Below, one piece after another: positions 1-7,318 of a stretch of 10,709 nt of DNA; position 1 is the first letter of the stretch, and each line of letters begins with the position of its first letter. The stretch covers positions 1 through 10,709 of the forward strand of contig NW_014012394.1 in NCBI RefSeq assembly GCF_000611645.1, in the 5' to 3' direction. Source of the stretch: Monoraphidium neglectum. Lineage: Eukaryota > Chlorophyta > Chlorophyceae > Sphaeropleales > Selenastraceae. The notes beneath the pieces are model-generated. The model saw nothing but the letters and a program-made list of their open reading frames with translations, searched no databases and was not told where the DNA came from. Position numbers and translations under genes: made by a program.

Positions 1-3000
1 GCCAATGGGTCTCACAACTCCCGCATGGTCTGACATGGCGTGCAGGCACGCATGCACGCACGCACGCACGCACACGCATGCACATTCATGTGTGCACAGC
101 AATGAACACCTACCCGACAGCAGCGCGACCAGCTGTACGATGAAGCCGATCCCGATGCGGGTTGTGATCTTGATGGGCTTGCCAAACTTCAGGGCCACGG
201 GGACGATTATCATGTCCCAACTGGGGTGGGGGGGGGGGGCGTAGCGTCGGGGTCAACATGTGCTGGTGGCAGCAGGAGTGATGAAGTCGGCAGGAGGGAG
301 GCGGTATCTGCAGCAGCTGCAGCCCCAGCGGCAGCGGCTGGAGCAGCTTTCAGCTTTGCCAGCGGGGCCCACACCCAGCGGCCTCACAGCGGGATGGTGA
401 GCAGCACGCCAAAGGTGTTGGCAAAGGAAATGGAGGAGGCGGGTATCTTGAAGTTGGAGTTGCCCAGGCGGCGGTCCATGACGTCACCGGGGTAGGGCAG
501 CAGGCTGAAGATGGGGTCGTACGCCATCTGGGGGAGCAAGCACATTCCATGAGGTGGTCAGTGTATGTCCGTGTACGTAGTCGGTGAGACCCAACGCACT
601 TGACACACTGCCAGGTCATTTAGAAGCTTCTATCACTACTGCAACCTGCACGGACCCAGCAAGTGCTGCTTGCAGATCACAGGAACACCTGCCTCCACCA
701 CCCCCACGCCTGCACAAAAGCCACTGGCCCCCACTGGACAAGCACTAGCGCAAGCGATGGGGGCTCGCACCTGCCAGATGATGACTGTCAGGAACACGGG
801 CATGAGGCTCATGAAGGACTTGGTCTCCTCCACTTCTGTCAGGCTGACCTGGTAGCCCCGGCGCCCGCCAGCCGCAGCGGCCCCAGCTGCAGGGCTGCGG
901 ATGGCGGCCTTGTCCAGGGCGGCCATGCGCTTGGTGTGGGCCATCCTGAACTTCACGTTGGACTTCTCGCCGGCCGCGGGCTCTGCACAGTGTGTCGAGT
1001 GCACAGCGGAAGCACAAGAGGCAAGTTTCAGCAGCCCGGCATGGCTGCAGCATGGGAGCAAGGCGTTCTTGTAGTGTCAAGAGACAAGGTTGTAGCCAAG
1101 AACCAAGTGCTCGTGCAGGTGGAGGTCACCGCTCCAACCTGTCGCCTCCACGAACGTCCCCCACTACGCTTTGCCCCACGCCACTGACCGTAGAGCTCCG
1201 CCACATCAGCGGGTGCTGTCAGCTTGCGGTTGATCCAGGCGCCCCTCAGAACTTTCCAGATGCGGAAGAAGGGGGACCCCTCTGGCGGAACAAAGGTGTA
1301 TCTGCGGGTGCACGGGTGGGAATGCAAGAGTGCAGTATCCAAAGTCGGTTTTAATGGCCACAAGGTGCAAACATCAGATTTGTGGTGGAGGGTCAGGGCA
1401 GCTCAGGTGCTGGCCCTAGCGGCCCGCATCGTGCAGTGGTGGCACCGGCAGGGATGCGCAGGGCACTTGCACGCTGAGGTGGTGCATCTCCTGCCCCCCA
1501 ACCCCCAAAACGAACAACACCGCATCGGGCCTTGAGAGCATCGGGGTTGATTGTCGGTATTGCTGTTGTGCAAGCCAAACGCTGTGGATCTGTGCAATAC
1601 AAATTGCAATTTGCATTGCACAGATCCAAATCCTCGGAACCTCACATCTTGATGAGAGCGCCAAAGACAAAGACCAGGATGGCAGCGCCCATGGCGGCCG
1701 TGGGGATGCCAAATCCGATGCCGTAGCTGCGCAGGGAGGCGTGTGGGCGCAGCAAGCCAGGGCTGGAACAATGCAATCAGTCGCAGAGGTCAACGCGCAG
1801 CGCTACGGGCGGCTTGTGGCACAGGGTGTGGCGTATTAAACAGGCTGCGCGGAGCCATCTCTCGTGCTCATGGCCTGTTTTCCCCTGCACGGCAGCCGAG
1901 CAGCCGAGACAGATGCCGCCTAAATATGGTCCTCTCCTGTTTGACTGATCCGAAGCTGCGCGCTCACCCCTTGCTCTCCTGCACCGGCACCACCACCAGG
2001 GTGGCCACCAGCGACCCTGCGGGGCACCGGGGGTGGTGGTCGTGGGGGGGGGGGGTGCCATAATCGGCACGGGCTGCGTGCGTGCTGAGCATGGGTGCCC
2101 GCTGACCCCACCACCTTGGGCCTGACCCTGCGGCAGCACGGGCGGCCGCGGCCCGCCTGGCGCGTTTGGGCCTTCTGCATGGTAAACGCCCCGTGGCTGC
2201 AACCTGCATTTGTAGGCAACACCCACCAATGTTGATTGCAAAGTAAAACCTTTGAGGCGGGATCACATGGGTAGGTACGGGAGGGCGCTTCAGTAAATAG
2301 GAGCATAATCAGAGGCAGCGTCCAGGAAAGAGGCAAAAAGGCAGTGCTGCACAATCATACGTGCGTGCCTCTGCACGGCAGGCGCATTGCAGCAGCCGTG
2401 CGAGTGCCTCACAAGACTCAGCACCAGCTGGTGAAGTGGCGACGACCGCCCCGCCCCTCCTCGGCCGCCAACCGACGCAGCGATCAACGCCTGGCCCCCT
2501 TCCAATCCCTTCACCAGTTGAAGAAGGAACTCCGCCAGCCGCGCTCGCGCTTGCTGTCCTCGCGAAACTGAGGGGGTCAAGAGGAGGAGCGGGGAGTGGA
2601 TCGCGAGGCAAATGGCCCCAAGAGCGACGGCTGCACTCGGTTGTGATGTGCCAGTGCAGTGGCAGGGAGAGTGGCGCATGCGCCGGCGCAGCCAGAGGCG
2701 GCTGGCCGCACGGGCCGAAAGTTGACTGGGTGGGCGGGTGCTGGGCAGCACGCCTGCCCCGCTTGCTGGCTGCCTGCTTGATCTGGCGACGTCATCAACC
2801 AACCTTGGCCTGCCCCGCCCCGCGCACCTGGTCCCCCCCGAAGCTGCTGACGCAGGGCTTGATGCCGCCAGACCCCAGCGCCACCAGGTACCTTCAGGGG
2901 GGGTGGCAGGGATGGGAGTTGGTGAGGTTGGTTGGGGTGGGGGTGACACACATCAGACCGTTCCTGTTGCACGTTCATGCGTGCAGGACGGGCACACTTT

Positions 3001-4642
3001 CCTCAATCTGCGCTTGGGGCGCAACCCAGCAGCTGTGCCCTCCTGTGCGCGGGCCTGGCGGTCCGGATCTGCACGGGTGTCGCCTGCTCACAGGAACGCC
3101 CAGAACATGCCGCGCGTGGGGCCAAAGTCGCCGCTGGCCGGGGCCGCCTGGTAGTTTGGCCTCATGCTGGGGATGAGGTTGACGGCCGTGACACCGCCCA
3201 TCCCGATCAGGTCTGGGGGTTGTGGTGTGTTTCGGCCAGAGCGTGGTGGGCGGGGCGGGTCAAAAAAGGGGGGTTGCAAGGGGCGCAAGGCAGGACGCCT
3301 CGCGGCTGCCGCGGAGCTGTCGGCTGTGCAGCAGAGGAGTCCCTGCCCGCACACCACAACACGCCGCATCAAAGCAGGACAACGCCACTCACAGACAACG
3401 GAGAAGATCAGGATAACCCAGAACCTGCGGGGTGGCAGTCAGGGCGCAATAAGCATGCACAGTAGCCGTGTGGGCTGTGACACCGAGCCGCAGCAACGGC
3501 GGACGTCTGAGGGTGTGCGTGGGTCCGTGATTAGTGCTGCAATCTGCATGAGTGCATGTACTGTACTCGACGAGTGGCCATAGGACAGTTGTGCCTGGTT
3601 GACATTCCCCCTTGGGGCCTGGCAGTGTGCGGCCCCCGCCTGTGGCACAGCGTGCCACGTGCCTGCCCAGGTATGAATCTGCCAGGAAGGCGCCGAGAAG
3701 GGGTGTCAGGTATACTGTGCCCTTCCAGGCCTGCAGCAGCTGGCTGGCGGTGTCCGCGGGGTAGCCTGCGACCGGGAAGGTGGGGAGTCAGGGGAGATGC
3801 CACATGCGACACGGCTCCAGTCAGCTGTGCAGGCGCAGCGTGCATGGCCCCTCTGCCAGTGGTGCTTGGCTGTGCAGCTCGCCCCCTGAGCGTGGGGGAG
3901 CCGCTGACGCCGAGCGTCTCAAGGCTTGGACTCCCATCTGAATGCCGCAGGGGGCAGGCCCTGCCAATTGCTTTGCATCAGGGATGGCCATGCAGCTGCA
4001 GTTGCTCAAACACAATTGGGTCGGGCGGCCCCTGTTCCCAGAGTTTCATCCCTGGCCAGGTGTCTTTGGTGCTGGCGCTCACCCATGTACTGCTTCAAGT
4101 ACAGCCCCATGTTGGTCTGCAGCCCGTCTGCGCGTCGTGCAGGAGGGTCACAGCATGAATTCATGGTTTCTGATCATGCAAGGCTTGGGTTGGCGCGGAG
4201 TGGCCCGCCCGGGCGCAAGGCGGATCGCGGTCCCTGAGACGCTGGCGCCCAGGGGGCTGGCAGTGATGTCGAGGCGAGAAGACCCCGCGTTGTGGAATTG
4301 CGCGGCACCAAGCGCGGCGCTCACAGTAGGCCAGGCGCTCGCAGATCTCATTGCCTGCGAGTGCGGTTGATGATACCAAAGAAAGGGGGCGGGCGCCGGC
4401 GGGTGTGTTAGCCATGCCAAATCAGTGTGACCTGCGTCATCCGCTGACGTGCCATGAATTGCAGCCTGTCGTTGCCATGGGGACCCAGCGCTCCAAAGGG
4501 GCCAGCGCTCACCTAGAATGCAGCTGCAAGCAGCGGTTACACGCGTCTTCCTGCCGGGCACAGGCGCGTCGAGATCGCCCCCTTTCTTCTCTCCGAAATG
4601 CTCCTCCAGCTCCACCACAGTCATATCGTCCTGAGGCGCCAT
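1..4642 (-). CDS. NRT1/PTR (NPF/POT) family proton-coupled transporter, multi-exon, 3' partial
   Basis: This encodes a 12-helix proton symporter of the family that carries nitrate, di/tripeptides and other small solutes. Coding exons on the minus strand are 4513-4642, 4325-4354, 4083-4127, 3663-3765, 3393-3424, 3092-3212, 2828-2891, 2515-2567, 2227-2249, 1968-2016, 1646-1726, 1189-1301, 771-982, 388-527 and 114-220. All phases agree and give 435 residues. The ATG at 4642 has an in-frame TGA at 4657-4655. Motifs seen are the ExxER proton-coupling motif (E46, E49, R50 in NEICERLAYYG), GAFLADSYLGRFW (about 92-105, first PTR2 signature), GSGGIKPC (160-167), FNWFYFAINIGSL (about 191-203, second signature), LDKAAI and TEVEETKS before helix 7, and VMDRRLG with a following IPASS. 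Plant members have about 550-600 residues, so helices 10-12 lie off the left edge. TM7 lacks the His that binds nitrate in NRT1.1, so the substrate cannot be called. The family is near certain; exact splice sites are inferred. Confidence 0.93.
46..85. repeat. Alternating purine-pyrimidine CACG microsatellite
   Basis: A run of about 40 bases alternates strictly purine and pyrimidine and consists mainly of GCAC units with two GCATGC interruptions. It lies just left of the last transporter exon seen here (donor at 113), so it is probably intronic. Such runs can adopt Z-DNA in vitro; any function here is inference. Confidence 0.85.
228..239. repeat. G12 homopolymer serving as the splice-acceptor tract of a transporter exon
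   Basis: Twelve consecutive G on the plus strand read as C12 on the gene strand. The tract ends a few bases before the acceptor at 221, so it forms most of the polypyrimidine tract for the exon at 114-220. An identical-length run at 2044-2055 sits upstream of the acceptor for the exon at 1968-2016. Confidence 0.8.
1585..1628. repeat. 44-bp near-perfect palindrome in a transporter intron
   Basis: The arms GGATCTGTGCAAT (1586-1598) and ATTGCACAGATCC (1615-1627) are exact reverse complements. They enclose AAATTGCAATTT (1601-1612), itself a perfect palindrome, and only the pair 1599/1614 mismatches in the 42-bp core. One further T-A pair extends it to 1585 and 1628. It lies in the intron between the exons at 1646-1726 and 1189-1301, close to the donor, so the transcript could form a long hairpin there. 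It may be a tiny foldback element; no clear target-site duplication is visible. Confidence 0.9.
2044..2055. repeat. G12 homopolymer upstream of a transporter acceptor
   Basis: Twelve consecutive G (C12 on the gene strand) lie about 27 bases upstream of the exon that starts at 2016. Together with the following C-rich stretch they make up the pyrimidine-rich end of that intron. Confidence 0.75.
3425..3662 (-). other. Probable GC-AG intron of the transporter gene
   Basis: The exon encoding GAFLADSYLG ends AG, followed by GCACGTGG. Arg-103 must be completed as AG|G by the next exon, which starts with G at 3424 (FWVILIFSVVY). The nearest GT, four bases further in, would shift the frame and break the family signature. 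A GC donor with the usual AG| context is therefore the only simple solution. The 238-base intron ends in a normal CAG. Confidence 0.75.
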
Positions 4643-4692
4643 TCCGTATGGATTTCACCGCAGCCTACCGTAAGGCCTACAATGGCTGCCAG

Positions 4693-4710
4693 GTCACCGG
4701 ACACGGTGAC
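4693..4710. promoter_or_regulatory. Inverted repeat GTCACCG-N4-CGGTGAC upstream of the transporter start
   Basis: Perfect 7-bp arms with a 4-base spacer lie about 50 bases upstream of the transporter ATG, in its likely leader or core promoter. It could be an RNA hairpin or a dyad binding site. The repeat is seen directly; a regulatory role is only inferred from position. Confidence 0.35.
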
Positions 4711-5093
4711 GGGCGACAAAATGAGGGCTGCAGGCGGTGTGCAGATGTAAAACTACCAGAGAAACCAATTGAAACGTTGCTGCTGGATCTTGAAGCTAGG
4801 TGGGAGGTATACGTGGGGCAGGTGGGGTGGGGCAGGTCACACAATGTGGACACGCAGTACAGAAGGCGCGTGCTAACTGCTGAGCCCACTGCTGCTGGTG
4901 CCGTATTGCTCATCAGAAGCTGGAAGCTTTTAGTTTTGCCTGCTTGAAATTCAGGGGGTGCGGTGCAGTGTCACCTGCGACGCAGCGATGCGGTGTTGTG
5001 CGCACGCCACCAAGCTGTCGAGTGTGCAGGAAGGTGCACAGACGAGCGGTTGATCCGAACCTTATCGAATCCAAACTAGCAGGTAAATGGGCG

Positions 5094-5098
5094 TTACA
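5094..5098 (-). terminator. TGTAA polyadenylation signal, probably for the splicing-factor gene
   Basis: On the minus strand TGTAA occurs about 210 bases after the TGA at 5312-5310. TGTAA is the common polyadenylation signal in chlorophyte nuclear genes, and the distance suits a 3' UTR. A five-base match can arise by chance. Confidence 0.45.
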
Positions 5099-5309
5099 AA
5101 GGTACGCATGCGGTTCAACATTTGTGTGACGTTGCCCGTTCCGGTCACACTAAGGAGCAGGCTGAGTCGCCTTTGAGAAAGTACAGTGGGGCAAGGTACA
5201 CGGGCACTACAGCAAGAAATGGGAAGTGCTGCCGATTTGCGGATGTTTACTTGGACACTGGCAAAAAAAGATGACAACCTGCAGGAGTAGTAAAATGCTG
5301 CGCTCGTGA

Positions 5310-7140
5310 TCACAGGCCGGGGAGCGATCCCTTGCCACCTTTCCGCACCACCCTCGCCGCCAAAGCCTGCGCCGCTGGCGACAGCACCGGCCCCACACCC
5401 CTGCCGCCCCCCCGTCTCCCGCCGCCGCCTCTGCCGCCGCCGCCTCTGCCGCTGCCTGCCGCCGCACCGCCTCCGCCGCCGCCGGCGGGCATGATGCCCT
5501 CCGTCATGATCTTCCGCCTCTTGCCCTGCCAGCTGCTCCGGAACTTTGACCCGTCGTCTGCCGCAAACAGCGCCAGCGCCGCCTCCTGGGCATCGTCCTG
5601 AGACTCTGGCAGCAGCGTGATGGAGTCTGCGAGGCCCAGCTGCTTGCGCCTGTGGGAGGGGGGGTGTCGTGCGGCGGTGAGGGGGGTGCGTGTCAACACA
5701 AGCGCAAGGGGCCGCCGCAGCTGCGTGCAGCAACAGCCGTCCTTCACAGCGCCCACAGCGCCTTGAAACCGTCAGCCTGTCTGAGCCCAGCGCCTCCCCG
5801 CCAGCCCGCACAGCCCTCCCCTTCCCAGCCGTACAGACGGACCGCACCGTACACGGAATCCCATCCCCCAGCCCAGGCCCCGGGGGCCCCCAAAGCCCGG
5901 GCCCACCTGTCGTCCAGCGCGGCGTCCTCTTTTTTGCTGGCCCTCAGCTGCGCCCTCAGCCGCTTGTTGAGCGCGTACCCGTCCCGCTTCTCCTCCCGAT
6001 CCGCCGCAAGCGCCGCCAGCGCCGCGCGCCCCGTCGCCGCGGCCCGTGCCTGCTCAGTCGAGCGCTCCAGGCGCGAGAGCGGGTCGGCGTTGAGCGCGTG
6101 GCGCTCCGCCTCATCGGGCAGCTGCACGGTGCCCGCGTCGGCCGGGTCGTACTCTTCCACCTTGCGGCGTGCGCCGTCCTTAACGACGTACTCCGCATTT
6201 TTGGGGTCCGTTTCTATCGTGATCCTGCAACCGCAGTGGTGGCGCATGGTGAACGCCCAGATCTTGGTGGAGTGGTAGCTACCCACCTGGCGGCAGCCCG
6301 GGCAAAAGGGGCAGGGCGTTGGTGGGGTTGAGCGATCGACAGCGCGCCGTGATGGGGGCGAAGACGGGCTCGCCGGCTCGATTAGCAAGTGAGCAAAACA
6401 CCAAACGGCACGTTGCTGGGACTGTCTACGAGGGAACCAGGGGTGCGGGGCTGCGCATGGCCAGGCGGGCTCTCCTCTTCAGGGGAAACGCAGGCTTACG
6501 CCAGCCAGCCGCCGTCACCCTCACCTGCTTCTTCTCGGCATTGAAGCGCACGCCCTTGGCGATGTGCTCCCCGCACTTGCCGCACCATATGTTGAACGGC
6601 ACCTCAAACCTGTGCGGTTGGCGTTGGTGCGGTTGGCGTTGGGTGTGCATCCAGACCATGAGGTGTTGGTACAAACGTAGCCCTTGCTCCCCGGCCGAAC
6701 CTGTCAGAGCAGGATCATGCAGGTGTGCAAGGTGTCCTTGCGGGTTTGAGACATGCGGCAGCAGAGACGCACCGCGACCGCGAACACAACGGCAACTGCA
6801 ACCGTCCCTGCCGACCTGATGATAAGGATGCCTTCATCGATCTTGCGCGCGCGGTCGCGCAGCGCGTGCTGCCCATGATACTGCGGGGCGCAAGAGAACG
6901 GCGTGGATGGGATGAGAGGGGGGCTGGAGCTGACGAGGGGAGCGCAGGGAACGGCCTGTACTCAGCAGGGGATGCCTCGTCGGCGGCTGTCGCGGCTGCC
7001 AGGTGTTACGCCCATCCGTACAGCGGCCACGCCCTGCAGCGCAGGAAGTAGCACACCTTGTTGAGGGTGCCATGCTTCTTGGGGTCGAAATCTGGCGGGT
7101 AGCGGAAGTTGTCCGCCCTTGCGGCCGCCAAGCTGCTCAT
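5310..7140 (-). CDS. CCDC130: CWC16-family pre-mRNA splicing factor, CCDC130/Saf4 type, complete
   Basis: Proteins of this family bind the spliceosome around the first catalytic step in the nucleus. Exons on the minus strand are 7057-7140, 6816-6880, 6525-6609, 5907-6286 and 5310-5649, all with GT-AG ends and matching phases, giving 317 residues. The start MSSLAAARADNF matches the plant proteins as I recall them, and no other ATG lies between it and the in-frame upstream TAA. Landmarks are YPPDFDP (14-20), HGQHALRDRARK and GILIIRFEVPFNIWC with C59 and C62, VRFNAEKKQ (about 70-78), STKIWAFTM, C96 and C98, TDPKNAEYVV (104-113), a charged helical region to about 205, LLPES (217-221), a basic GKRRK, and a Gly/Arg-rich stretch (261-289). 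The RFEVPFNIWC block separates it from the YJU2/CCDC94 branch. The second zinc-site pair is C-x-C, whereas human CCDC130 has C-x2-C. Confidence 0.95.
6613..6642. repeat. Two 15-bp tandem copies at the acceptor of splicing-factor intron 2
   Basis: The unit GTGCGGTTGGCGTTG occurs twice in a row exactly and ends against the acceptor of the exon that starts at 6609. On the gene strand it is a C/A-rich tract feeding the CACAG acceptor. The inner copy lacks a competing AG, so the duplication lengthens the tract without adding an obvious second acceptor. Confidence 0.85.
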
Positions 7141-7145
7141 GGCTG

Positions 7146-7150
<5 letters not shown>

Positions 7151-7192
<42 letters not shown>
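7151..7192. repeat. (GCT)14 / (AGC)14 triplet repeat just upstream of the splicing-factor start
   Basis: Fourteen uninterrupted GCT units on the plus strand are flanked by further GCT-like triplets from 7142. On the gene strand they lie immediately 5' of the ATG at 7140 and, in its frame, read as GCA (Ala) codons. No ATG lies between the in-frame TAA (at about 7215-7213) and 7140. The tract is therefore most simply 5' UTR, unless translation begins at a non-AUG codon. Confidence 0.95.
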
Positions 7193-7281
7193 ACGAGAGC
7201 TGCCGATGCTGCTTATGTAATTACGCCGTCTCTGCTTCTGCAGCTGCAGGTTGTTGCAGCTGCGGATGCTGCTGCTGCGGT

Positions 7282-7318
7282 GGGGGCGCACGCTGCGCGT
7301 GACGCAGCGTGGGCGCCC
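7282..7318. promoter_or_regulatory. GC-rich hairpin upstream of the splicing-factor gene
   Basis: Sixteen-base arms at 7282-7297 and 7303-7318 pair at 14 positions around a 5-base loop, with a perfect 8-bp core ACGCTGCG/CGCAGCGT. It lies about 140 bases upstream of the splicing-factor ATG, before the triplet repeat, in the promoter or 5' leader. The pairing is visible; a role is not established. Confidence 0.5.

Larger units (their letters stand above)
4643..5309. other. Intergenic region between the splicing-factor stop and the transporter start
   Basis: This 667-base spacer separates two genes on the minus strand. It should hold the 3' UTR and cleavage site of the right-hand gene (TGTAA at 5098-5094) and the promoter and 5' leader of the transporter. 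The reading frames present have no family resemblance and no credible splice partners. I see no TATA box. A short hairpin at 4693-4710 is the only clear structure. Confidence 0.6.

Noticed and set aside
1..110. A further transporter exon at the extreme left
   Set aside because: Possible acceptors exist near 20-35, but the encoded residues do not resemble the family sequence after helix 9, so the next exon probably lies outside the window.
2361..3176. Plus-strand open frame of 271 codons
   Set aside because: It lies wholly antisense to transporter exons and introns whose splicing rebuilds conserved signatures. Its length reflects GC-rich codon shadowing.
5690..6331. Plus-strand open frame of 213 codons, and its overlapping neighbour
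   Set aside because: It is antisense to the large coding exon of the splicing factor (5907-6286), and its Ser/Arg/Pro-rich peptide is typical of a shadow frame.
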